The notes beneath the pieces were generated by a model. The model did not search any database. It had not been told where the DNA came from and worked only from the letters and a program-made list of their open reading frames with translations. A stretch of 21,157 nt of DNA from a virus, in IMG/VR virus record IMGVR_UViG_3300005663_000220, positions 1 to 21,157 of that record; one strand, written 5' to 3'. Below are positions 13,192-19,550 of the stretch, piece after piece; position 1 is the first letter of the stretch, and each line of letters starts with the position of its first letter. The translations under genes and the position numbers were made by a program.

Positions 13192-13764
13192 TTATCTACC
13201 AAGTATTAACTTTATTATTGGTATATAGCCGGCCTTAACCTTATTGTAAGCATTGTCGCTCATGCCTACGTTTTTTGATTTATGCCTATACCTATCGGCG
13301 GAACTTAAAGATGATACCGCATCATCCCAAACCATCAAATGGGTTTCAGGCACAACTGCTCTAAACTGTTGCAGGGTTAAGAGCTTCTCGAAGGTTCCAT
13401 CTATCGGACTAACGCCCAAAGACATTATTTCCTTCAACTCATCAATGGGTATCCTGACCTTATCCTTCTTGGCATACCGGTTCATCATGTAATATCTGCT
13501 ATATTTATAGAAATGGGATATTACTGAATAATGTTCCTTATAATTTTCCAAGCAGAACAGGAACACATCAAAGCTTAACGACAACATCTCATCTTGCTCT
13601 TCAAACCTGCTCCATTTCACTACGAATGACCTAATCCACAGGAGCATATCCTCCATCATGAGTTCATATAAATCATTCCTGACCTTTATCCTCCTATGCT
13701 CCTGCTTATAACGGTTAAATTTTAGTATCAACTCTTGACATTTGTCTTCTGTTTCTTTGTTCAC
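13192..13764 (-). CDS. Sigma-factor-like helical DNA-binding protein (190 aa)
   Basis: Residues about 35-100 (EDMLLWIRSFVVKWSRF..QDEMLSLSFDVFLFCLENY, then FYKYSRYYMMNRYAKK) follow the helix pattern of sigma-70 region 2. That means a DEM acidic start, a run of hydrophobic helix positions, and an aromatic/basic helix like the -10 recognition helix. Residues 131-190 (LQQFRAVVPETHLMVWDDAV ... GMSDNAYNKVKAGYIPIIK) sit where region 4 would be, and GMSDNAYNKVKAG resembles a helix-turn-helix GISxxAVxxxxxR. It may direct transcription of late genes; a small-terminase role is also possible, given its place between terminase and portal. The ATG at 13764 is 10 bases past the previous stop. The sigma call is by pattern only. 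Confidence 0.6.
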   Translation of the reverse strand: MNKETEDKCQELILKFNRYKQEHRRIKVRNDLYELMMEDMLLWIRSFVVKWSRFEEQDEMLSLSFDVFLFCLENYKEHYSVISHFYKYSRYYMMNRYAKKDKVRIPIDELKEIMSLGVSPIDGTFEKLLTLQQFRAVVPETHLMVWDDAVSSLSSADRYRHKSKNVGMSDNAYNKVKAGYIPIIKLILGR

Positions 13765-13774
13765 TTTATTTTCC

Positions 13775-13951
13775 TCATTTTATTTCTTTGTATTCCTCCT
13801 GTAATATTTCGCCGATTCTATTTAGAGTACCTGCCACGTTACAGCTTTTACAAACCGTAGGGTCGGCTCCCGTCAGTTGATCATTTGAACATATGCATGG
13901 TTTATTTATCAATTTACTAAATATATTTATTAACTCTTCTGTTGATTTCAT
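13775..13951 (-). CDS. Small Cys-rich protein (57 aa)
   Basis: The start is ATG 13951-13949, which overlaps the terminase stop as ATGA; GGGAGG lies nine bases before it. A longer version from further upstream would run through the terminase 3' end and is unlikely. The protein has an N-terminal helix (MKSTEELINIFSKLI), then KPC-IC...TVCKSCN, two CxC/CxxC knuckles that suggest a small zinc site, and a C-terminal helix (LNRIGEILQEEYKEI). Function unknown. Translational coupling to terminase suggests a packaging or late-gene link. Confidence 0.72.
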   Translation of the reverse strand: MKSTEELINIFSKLINKPCICSNDQLTGADPTVCKSCNVAGTLNRIGEILQEEYKEIK

Positions 13952-16900
13952 GACCAAAATCCTCCCGTGCTTTCTTCCCAAATCGGCTGGAATTCCTCCT
14001 TCAGGTAAGGTATCACCGACGATACGGCGTACCTGTCGCAGTCCATCCCGTGGTCGTCCATCTTCATCGGCTCCTTCTGATTCACCTTTCCATCCTGCGT
14101 CCTCTTGAACTTATACTGAGCAAATTCCACGTCGGAGCCGACCAACTCTATCTCATCGCAGTCCAGGTAATCGTCCATCATGTAAAAATAGGCCTTGTTG
14201 CCCGCAAACTGCAGATGTGCCCTGACCTTGTCTATCCCATCGACCACGGCGTTGTCCGCCTCCAGAGTCGCCACCCCGTAAAGCTCCTCCAGGTCTATCC
14301 GGCTCTGCTTGGCCGAAGGATCTGCAAATATAGGCATATACGGGCTGTAGTTGGGCGAAGCCTTTATCTTTTCCGCATGGGCCTCCATAGTATCCCCGCC
14401 AGACCGGTACTCATAACTGACATAGAAGGTTATCTTCGACCGGATCATCTCGTCATACTCGGATTCTTCGACCTCTTTTTTGAATTTCTCAACATCCAGC
14501 AGATATTCCTTGTACACAAACGGATGCCCAGGACTTGAGCCAAAATCAATAGCCCCTATATAATAAGGATCTTCCACAAAATGTTTGTCAGTCTTTTCTT
14601 CCGTCTTTTGTGGCCTCCTTATCATATGTTTGTCCTTATTCCAGTATTTACCATAAACAAACAGCTCCCTGCTCGGACGCTTGCACTCCCACTGAGCTTC
14701 CCAGGTATCCTTATCTAAAGTAACCACCTTATCAATGAAATCGTCTATCTTGAAATATCCTTCACAGGAATGGGCCCTGCCCTTACACACTTCATATGCA
14801 GCGCATGCGCCCCAATACTCGTCATCTATGCATTCCCGATCACATTTCTCCAACACCTCCCAGATGCACCACTTGTATATCTTATACCCGCCTCTTTTCC
14901 TCTTTTCCTTCGAAGCCATCTCCAATAACCGCTGCATGGTGCCCGCTTCACTTTTTCTTGTCGAATTATGGAGAACAATGCCTCCGGCTACTACAAAATT
15001 ATGATGGTCTTCTACTTCAATATCATAAACGTCTTCTATCCCGGCATATTCGACAGAAACCACTTCATGATTATTGTTATTTATTCCATGATGCCTTATA
15101 TTAGCAGCCTTTCTCATTCTATTGCTTAAATAATCGTCCCTTTCTATAAACTGCCATTGCATCTTGGATTGTTCTGATTTCGTTCTAATTTTTATTCCTA
15201 AAGACTCTAAAGCCCTCTTTATTATTCCATCAGTATAACCAGTAATGTTTACAATCTTTGATAATGATAAACCTTGATTTTCATACATAGAAATAATATC
15301 AAAATTTTCTATAAGATCATTTACTTTGGTTATTCCTCTTAATAAATTATTTTTAATGGTTCCTATTCTTATTTTGTCTATTGCTTTTTTAGTATGTTCA
15401 CCTCCAAGAAATCCTTTTGGATGATCTTCATAAGAAATACCAAACATGGGATTTTTATCTCCGGCTAATTGCCCCTTTAAAGAATTAGATCTTTTTATTC
15501 GGGCTTCTTCAGTATGTCCTTTCTGAGAAGCCAAACACATTTTCTCATAATCATCTATCCATAATTGTTTGCCATTTTCTGAAAGAATTTTCCTTCTTTT
15601 CTCTTGTTCTTTAGGATCTCCCTTTTCCCAAAAATCTTTAACCCATTGACCAAGAATTCTACCATTTTCTTTTAACTGCTTTTTAGTACTTGGACAATTT
15701 GCATGTATTTCCATATGATCATTTATGATTAACTTTTGTAAATTATCAGGAAGGTCATTATATGAATCAAAATCCTTATGATGAATATGTTCTTTTTTAG
15801 AAGGCCAAATTCCTGATGTTTTTCCGTATACATAATAGTATTCTGGAACATATTTACTATGTTTCCCTTTTTCACTCAGATCTATATAATGATAATTGCC
15901 TTTAAGCTTTCTATTAAAACACATTAAGGAATCGTTTTTCTTCAATTCATTAATTTGTTTATATTCCCCATTTTTTAATAGAATCAAATGATCTTCTGTA
16001 GCCTTTAAACTATATTCTATATCTCCATCCTTATAAGTTAATTTATAAACCTTGTCTGTTTTCGTTTTCCAAATATTCTTTATTTTTTTAAGAGTAAATC
16101 TATTTGCCCTATGAGAAAAACAATAAGCATATAATTCTTTTCCATTATCGAATTGTTTTTTAAGCTCCATTAACGGAACACCATCAGGATAATTTCGTTT
16201 ATCTCTTGGGACATCAATCAAAGTATCCCCAGTAATGCAGGATAAGACGTTTTGAGCCATGATATCCTTTTGCGTGACATAGGACTCCGTCGTCATGACC
16301 ATCGAAAGCCCCTCTTGTAAGACATCCCAGGCCATCAACTCTACTTCGTCGATCCTGACCTTGTGCGGATGGGGAGAATTGAATCCCGCTATCGTTCCGG
16401 TGATTACTTCCAGAAAAGCACCGTTGGTATAGAAGGTGTTCTTCATTGTGGGTGGTTTGCGAGGCATTATAAGCTCCGCCAGGTAATCGTTCCTGTTATG
16501 AAACCCTACGAAGTATCTATAACACTTGCTTGCCTGTTCTTTAATAGCCCCAGCCGAGGCTATCTCACATCCAGGCTTAAAGGCCATGTCCAGGTGGTTC
16601 AGTATGGCCATATTGGTGGTCTTACCCCCAATCCTGTTGGCAAACGCTATAGAGTTCCGGGTTTTCTCGAAGAACATATCGCACATGAAGGTAAACGGAC
16701 TGACATGATCCCGGCAGAAGTTCTTTCTGGGTATATAGTGTCCCAGGAACAACCTTATGTAAAAATGTAGGATATCCGGGTACCGTATGCCGTTCTCTAT
16801 AAAGCTGTTGAACAACGCATCGTAATACTGGGCCTGGTCTTCCCTTGATAAGAACTCTTCGACGATGTTATTGATCGTTTCGTTATGCTTCTTGGAATCC

Positions 16901-16989
16901 CTGTTGTAAACGTCCTTCGACATGTTGTTGAATTCCATTATCCCGTTAGCAAGACGTTCCGTGCTTGATTTCTTAATTTTTTTTGACAT
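13948..16989 (-). CDS. terL: Terminase large subunit with in-frame intein (1013 aa precursor, 588 aa after splicing)
   Basis: The packaging motor and nuclease. ATPase domain: R119-IGGKTT (Walker A with GGK123T) and KVRID214E215 (Walker B with catalytic Glu). The coupling motif S250/S676-T is split by the intein. After the ATPase comes a Cys-rich insert (C708, C716, C720, C729, C735, C742), probably a zinc knot. The RNase H-like nuclease has AID815FG, FAD890PSA and a C-terminal DDHGMD983CD985RYAV. It cuts the genome concatemer and drives DNA through the portal using ATP. The start ATG overlaps the previous stop (TAATG) with AGGGA upstream. The host part is less AT-rich than the intein, showing the intein is younger here. 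No clear small-subunit gene is next to it; one may be among the upstream small genes. Confidence 0.9.
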   Translation of the reverse strand: MSKKIKKSSTERLANGIMEFNNMSKDVYNRDSKKHNETINNIVEEFLSREDQAQYYDALFNSFIENGIRYPDILHFYIRLFLGHYIPRKNFCRDHVSPFTFMCDMFFEKTRNSIAFANRIGGKTTNMAILNHLDMAFKPGCEIASAGAIKEQASKCYRYFVGFHNRNDYLAELIMPRKPPTMKNTFYTNGAFLEVITGTIAGFNSPHPHKVRIDEVELMAWDVLQEGLSMVMTTESYVTQKDIMAQNVLSCITGDTLIDVPRDKRNYPDGVPLMELKKQFDNGKELYAYCFSHRANRFTLKKIKNIWKTKTDKVYKLTYKDGDIEYSLKATEDHLILLKNGEYKQINELKKNDSLMCFNRKLKGNYHYIDLSEKGKHSKYVPEYYYVYGKTSGIWPSKKEHIHHKDFDSYNDLPDNLQKLIINDHMEIHANCPSTKKQLKENGRILGQWVKDFWEKGDPKEQEKRRKILSENGKQLWIDDYEKMCLASQKGHTEEARIKRSNSLKGQLAGDKNPMFGISYEDHPKGFLGGEHTKKAIDKIRIGTIKNNLLRGITKVNDLIENFDIISMYENQGLSLSKIVNITGYTDGIIKRALESLGIKIRTKSEQSKMQWQFIERDDYLSNRMRKAANIRHHGINNNNHEVVSVEYAGIEDVYDIEVEDHHNFVVAGGIVLHNSTRKSEAGTMQRLLEMASKEKRKRGGYKIYKWCIWEVLEKCDRECIDDEYWGACAAYEVCKGRAHSCEGYFKIDDFIDKVVTLDKDTWEAQWECKRPSRELFVYGKYWNKDKHMIRRPQKTEEKTDKHFVEDPYYIGAIDFGSSPGHPFVYKEYLLDVEKFKKEVEESEYDEMIRSKITFYVSYEYRSGGDTMEAHAEKIKASPNYSPYMPIFADPSAKQSRIDLEELYGVATLEADNAVVDGIDKVRAHLQFAGNKAYFYMMDDYLDCDEIELVGSDVEFAQYKFKRTQDGKVNQKEPMKMDDHGMDCDRYAVSSVIPYLKEEFQPIWEESTGGFWS
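14965..16239 (-). mobile_element. HNH-bearing intein in the large terminase (425 aa)
   Basis: The intein begins at C1 of CITGDTLIDV and ends VLHN with the +1 residue Ser 676, a complete set of splice residues. Block B is KAT81EDH84. HIHHKD (from residue 151), N166 and H175/H179 in a DLPDNLQKLIINDHMEIH pattern make an HNH nuclease, and GDKNPMFG with HTKKAIDKIRIG looks like NUMOD-type DNA-binding repeats. Block F is YDIEVEDHHNFVVAGGI. It removes itself from the protein and can copy its DNA into intein-free alleles. It interrupts the conserved ATPase coupling motif, a typical essential site for inteins. Confidence 0.92.
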
Positions 16990-17381
16990 TACTCTGATTT
17001 CCCTACGTCTGTCCCTTTGGTGAAGACGTCTATCTTCTTAACTTCTTCATTAGAACCAATCCAGCCCTTGAAATTAAGATACAGCCCGTTCTCATCCTCT
17101 GATATGGTGATGCCTTCTGTTTCAACGATCACTTCCCAGGATTTACCAAAATTTACCTGTCCGTCCCAGACATATTCGACAACACACCATTCTGTTTTCT
17201 CACTTACAAAGAAATCATGCAGATTCTGGGTATAAACGGTATCCCCTAACTTGCATGAGAACGATAAATGGGCATTCTTGTTTATTGGAGCCAGGAAATC
17301 AAAATTATAGAACATGATTTCTACATACTCCCCATTTTTCTTATAGACCCTCAGTTCTCCGTCTTTCGGTAAAAATAACAT
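16989..17381 (-). CDS. Unknown protein upstream of terminase (130 aa)
   Basis: I place the start at ATG 17381 (MLFLPKDGELRVY) because GGAGGAAAAACTA stands exactly before it. The frame stays open 38 codons further to a TTG at 17495, overlapping the preceding gene, and that stretch also reads like protein, so a longer form is possible. The sequence is beta-rich with YVEIMFYNFDFLAPINK and aromatic-rich VEYVWDGQVNFGKSWEVIVETEG, and ends with a short charged tail. No recognised family. Its stop overlaps the terminase start, so the two are co-translated. Confidence 0.65.
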   Translation of the reverse strand: MLFLPKDGELRVYKKNGEYVEIMFYNFDFLAPINKNAHLSFSCKLGDTVYTQNLHDFFVSEKTEWCVVEYVWDGQVNFGKSWEVIVETEGITISEDENGLYLNFKGWIGSNEEVKKIDVFTKGTDVGKSE

Positions 17382-17460
17382 TAGTTTTTCCTCCGGTTTG
17401 GTTTTTGGTCCGAGCGTCCCTTTTCTAATTTGATCTTCAGGTAATGTATGGGAACTTATT

Positions 17461-17778
17461 TTATAAGATTTTTCCGGCAATATATTTATCCACAACCTTT
17501 ATAAAATCTCCAAAAGGTTTTTCCTCAAAAATAAACCCGTTTCCCATAGAATAGTTCAGCATCTCTTCCAATTCACCTACTGGTGGAAAAGACTTGTGGG
17601 TCATCTGAATAATAAACGGGCCATCTTTGATCCTTTGTGCTCCGAACTCTATCTCTGGCAGGATTTCCTTCAGATGGGCCTGGTAGACGTTCTCCATGAC
17701 GAACTCCCTGATGGATTTCATGGAATAGTCATGTAACTTGTCCATCGGGATGTTCAGTACTGCTTTGTATTTAGCCAT
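17461..17778 (-). CDS. Unknown protein, tandem paralogue B (105 aa)
   Basis: It opens MAKYKAVLNIPMDKLHDYS and continues KSIREFVMEN.Y..HLKEILPEIEFG, a stretch repeated almost residue for residue in the next gene upstream. The rest is shorter than the sister's and contains QMTHKSFPP and LNYSMGNGFIFE. GAGGAGGCATAGCAA precedes ATG 17778 and overlaps the sister's stop. I recognise no family. A role in homo- or hetero-oligomers is possible because the conserved half is the N-terminal half in both. Confidence 0.7.
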   Translation of the reverse strand: MAKYKAVLNIPMDKLHDYSMKSIREFVMENVYQAHLKEILPEIEFGAQRIKDGPFIIQMTHKSFPPVGELEEMLNYSMGNGFIFEEKPFGDFIKVVDKYIAGKIL

Positions 17779-17781
17779 TTG

Positions 17782-18177
17782 CTATGCCTCCTCTAAATCT
17801 TTTATAAACCGGTTTTTTGCCTTTCGGATATCTTGTTCTGTGATCTTGAAATACCCGTCTTTCATATCAAAAATTAAATTGGCTTTCATGGGCTTGGGCT
17901 TTATGCCAAAACAATTCTGACCCGTAAATTTGAATCTGTTTTCGATAGAGTATGTCAAGGCCTCTTGTGTACTATCTATGACTGGGAATGAGCAGTGGAG
18001 CATTTGGATTTTAAACAGATCGTCGTCTGTTGTGCATTCCCCAAACTCTATTTCTGGTAATATGTCTTTCAGATGTTTCACATAGTTATTTTCCATGATA
18101 AATTCCCTGATCGCCTTGTACGAATAATCATGAAGTCTGTCCATTGGAATGTTTATTATTGCATAACGCTTGTCCAT
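17782..18177 (-). CDS. Unknown protein, tandem paralogue A (131 aa)
   Basis: The start at ATG 18177 (MDKRYAIINIPMDRLHDYS) is supported by AAGGAGAAACGAAAA and by lining up with the sister's start; upstream in-frame codons belong to the previous gene. Shared with the sister: NIPMD(K/R)LHDYS, IREF(V/I)MEN, HLK(E/D)ILPEIEFG, then IQM.H.SFP and a tyrosine-serine helix. A C-terminal part not seen in the sister (KANLIFDMKDGYFKIT...IRKAKNRFIKDLEEA) ends in a charged helix. Function unknown. Confidence 0.7.
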   Translation of the reverse strand: MDKRYAIINIPMDRLHDYSYKAIREFIMENNYVKHLKDILPEIEFGECTTDDDLFKIQMLHCSFPVIDSTQEALTYSIENRFKFTGQNCFGIKPKPMKANLIFDMKDGYFKITEQDIRKAKNRFIKDLEEA

Positions 18178-18347
18178 TTTTCGTTTCTCCTTTTTGCTTT
18201 GTAGTGTTCGCATGTGTGATATACTATCTCCCAATAGGGATAGTCTCCCAGTTCCTTTGTGACTAAGTCATGGGTGCAGAACCACTCATGCCCTTTGTCG
18301 TGGTCGTATTCGTCGAAATAGTGACAGGTCTTACGGCATTTAGTCAT
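18156..18347 (-). CDS. Small Cys/His protein, probable zinc site (63 aa)
   Basis: The start ATG 18347 (MTKCRKTCHYFDEY) has GAGGAGCGGCAA upstream and overlaps the preceding stop as ATGA. Cysteines come as C4xxxC8, then C24, and YHTC46EHY, with several histidines. The pattern CxxxCxYF...C...CEHY is that of short metal-binding phage proteins of unknown function. Its 3' end overlaps the start of the next gene by 22 bases. Confidence 0.66.
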   Translation of the reverse strand: MTKCRKTCHYFDEYDHDKGHEWFCTHDLVTKELGDYPYWEIVYHTCEHYKAKRRNEKWTSVMQ

Positions 18348-18646
18348 TTGCCGCTCCTCTTTGTTTTGACGTTTCTTTTTATCCATTCAATCGCCTTTTT
18401 ATTCCTAATAATGTCCTTGTTCCAAAACTGCACATATGTTTTGTCTTCCACTCCATGTCCACAACAAGCATTCATCACATTAGAGAGTAAGCCCAAACAG
18501 TAATCATGTCCTTCCTTTGTACGGACCTTTCGACAATGGCCGCAAGGTCTTTCGTTACCGATTGTGGATTCGCCATTATTGGCATAGAGCCATCGGTCAT
18601 TTTTATAAATTATATTGTGACCTCTGTATTTTGAATTTGCGGCCAT
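18344..18646 (-). CDS. Conserved Cys-rich small protein (100 aa)
   Basis: The core reads RPCGHCRKVRTKEGHDYCLGLLSN, then VMNACCGHG and TYVQFW. This CGHC...T.EG.D.CLG.L..VMNACCGHG..E.AYVQF layout is one I know from small proteins scattered through phages and bacteria, with no established function; the cysteines and histidines suggest bound zinc. The N-terminal 30 residues (KYRGHNIIYKNDRWLYANNG) are beta-like and the C-terminus is a basic helix. The stop of the previous gene directly abuts ATG 18646 (TGAATG), so it is coupled. Confidence 0.75.
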   Translation of the reverse strand: MAANSKYRGHNIIYKNDRWLYANNGESTIGNERPCGHCRKVRTKEGHDYCLGLLSNVMNACCGHGVEDKTYVQFWNKDIIRNKKAIEWIKRNVKTKRSGK

Positions 18647-18850
18647 TCAATCGTCCAGTTTAGAAACATCTTCGGACAGGAGCTCTGCCCATTCGCATAT
18701 GTCTTTGTTTTTCCTTGTCGTCATTTGTTCGGCGATCCTTTTGCCCAGTCGGTCTATTATCTTTGAGCGTTTCAGTGATTTGCCGGACGCAAAGTCCTTC
18801 AGCAGTTTCTCTATGGCTTCCTTATTGTATAATTTGTTTTCAAACGGCAT
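18647..18850 (-). CDS. Small helical protein (67 aa)
   Basis: An all-helical charged protein: EAIEKLLKDFASGKSLKRSKIIDRL, then GKRIAEQMTTRKNKDICEWAELLSEDVSKLDD. AAGGAGATCAT gives a strong ribosome site before ATG 18850, and the start overlaps the preceding mini-gene by 11 bases. No recognised family. Confidence 0.68.
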   Translation of the reverse strand: MPFENKLYNKEAIEKLLKDFASGKSLKRSKIIDRLGKRIAEQMTTRKNKDICEWAELLSEDVSKLDD

Positions 18851-18977
18851 ATGATCTCCTTCTTGTAAAGCGGCAAATTATAAATGCCAATAGCGTTGCC
18901 GGTATGAATGGTATGAGCAGCAACTGTATTGGATGCGGATCATCCCTGTATTTGGGTTTATTACATTCTTTACACAT
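18840..18977 (-). CDS. Small membrane protein with N-terminal CxxC (45 aa)
   Basis: The frame runs from ATG 18977-18975, with GGAGGG eight bases upstream, to a TGA inside the next gene. It begins MCKECNKPKYRDDPHP, then a strongly hydrophobic segment (IQLLLIPFIPATLLAFII, about 17-34) and a basic tail (CRFTRRRSYAV): one membrane helix with positive end. The CxxC could bind metal or be a half zinc knuckle. Function unknown. One exact TTTGGGTTT motif (18951-18959, plus strand) lies within it. Confidence 0.66.
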   Translation of the reverse strand: MCKECNKPKYRDDPHPIQLLLIPFIPATLLAFIICRFTRRRSYAV

Positions 18978-18994
18978 TTAATATACCCTCCTTA

Positions 18995-19067
18995 GGTTAA
19001 AAAAATTCTGGGAAAATTTTTGGGTTTTTCGTATTGGGTTAAAAAAATTAGTGGGATATATTTGGGT
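18995..19067. repeat. 31-bp imperfect direct repeat
   Basis: 18995-19025 and 19037-19067 both read GGTTAAAAAAATT, then GGGA and TTTGGGT at matching positions, with a few differences in the middle; the start-to-start distance is 42 bp. Each unit ends in the TTTGGGT motif found through the region. Confidence 0.65.
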
Positions 19068-19195
19068 CAGCCTACCCTATACCATTTATAAAAAATAATG
19101 GTTTTATATTTTGGGCTCCCACCTACATAGGCCCTCCCTTGCCTATCCCTCATGTCTGCTATATGCTGTCTCAATAATGGTTGCTCCTCATCCAC
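19067..19195 (-). CDS. Possible small protein, GTG start (42 aa)
   Basis: From GTG 19195-19193 the frame reads VDEEQPLLRQHIADM, then RDRQGRAYVGGSPKYK, then TIIFYKWYRVG, and stops at 19069-19067. The composition is protein-like (helix, then Gly turn, then aromatic strand). The same frame is open upstream across a single TGA to an ATG at 19234 (MNKNPKPNWMSG). The start lies in the 8-bp repeat, with only a weak GGATGA site. It may be a real mini-gene re-initiated at TGA-GTG, or chance. Confidence 0.38.
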   Translation of the reverse strand: MDEEQPLLRQHIADMRDRQGRAYVGGSPKYKTIIFYKWYRVG

Positions 19196-19210
19196 TCATC
19201 CACTCATCCA
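19187..19210. repeat. Three tandem CTCATCCA units
   Basis: CTCATCCA is repeated three times without interruption (19187, 19195, 19203). The unit is 8 bp, so any change of copy number would shift frames reading through it. Confidence 0.85.
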
Positions 19211-19286
19211 ATTAGGCTTTGGGTTTTTATTCATATGCTATATCTGTTATCCTCTACCTAATAAGATTCTGATTCTTTGTTTGACT

Positions 19287-19346
19287 TCAGCTTTGATCTT
19301 TTGTTTCTGTTGTGTTATTATTTAATTCCATGATATCTGTTCCCAT
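19287..19346 (-). CDS. Possible 19-aa leader peptide or 5' part of a frameshifted mini-gene
   Basis: ATG 19346-19344 has one of the best ribosome sites in the region (AAAGGAGAAGGAAC), but the frame stops at TGA after 19 codons (MGTDIMELNNNTTETKDQS). In the +1 frame the sequence continues as KIKAEVKQRIRILLGRG to a TAA at 19249-19247, which looks like a helical protein end. It may be a short leader, a gene with a +1 shift, or a recently broken gene. Confidence 0.35.
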   Translation of the reverse strand: MGTDIMELNNNTTETKDQS

Positions 19347-19496
19347 GTTCCTTCTCCTTTAGGTTAGTGGATTGTTGGCTGTGAGTAGGTATAAGACTGC
19401 TCCTCGTATCCCGGCTTTTTATATATTCCCTTTTTCTTTTATTCATTCTAACCAATTATCCCATACCTGCTATATATGCTCATTCTGATATTCAAC

Positions 19497-19523
19497 CTTA
19501 TACAATGTAAATGCTAATGTAAA
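19497..19523 (-). promoter_or_regulatory. Weak promoter candidate
   Basis: On the minus strand TTTACA (19523-19518) and TATAAG (19502-19497) each match the sigma-70 boxes at five of six positions, but the spacer is only 15 bases. TTTACATT occurs twice here, 12 bases apart, which could instead be an operator. Confidence 0.25.
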
Positions 19524-19550
19524 GGTTCCTTATTTGTTTTGGGTTTGCCT

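Larger units (their letters stand above)
18978..19550. other. Repeat-rich gap of about 570 bp, probable control region
   Basis: No long reading frame on either strand. It holds three exact copies of TTTGGGTTT (19019, 19218, 19538; a fourth is at 18951 in the adjacent gene) and three near copies (19033, 19061, 19110). It also holds a 31-bp imperfect direct repeat, three CTCATCCA units, a possible promoter near 19500 and two doubtful short frames. Its place between the small-gene cluster and the packaging genes suits a late promoter, operator cluster, packaging start or replication site. Nothing in the sequence decides among these. Confidence 0.5.

Noticed and set aside
14050-14538. 162-codon plus-strand frame opposite the terminase nuclease domain
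   Set aside because: Antisense shadow of a conserved gene; no start signal and no recognisable motif.
16989-18177. Small terminase subunit among the genes before terL
   Set aside because: None of the three proteins shows a helix-turn-helix or a small-terminase motif by eye; the sigma-like protein is at least as likely, so no assignment was made.
18978-19550. CRISPR array or phage origin with regular iterons
   Set aside because: The repeated motif is only 9 bp and irregularly spaced, so it is not an array; an origin cannot be shown without an initiator gene or a DnaA-type box pattern.
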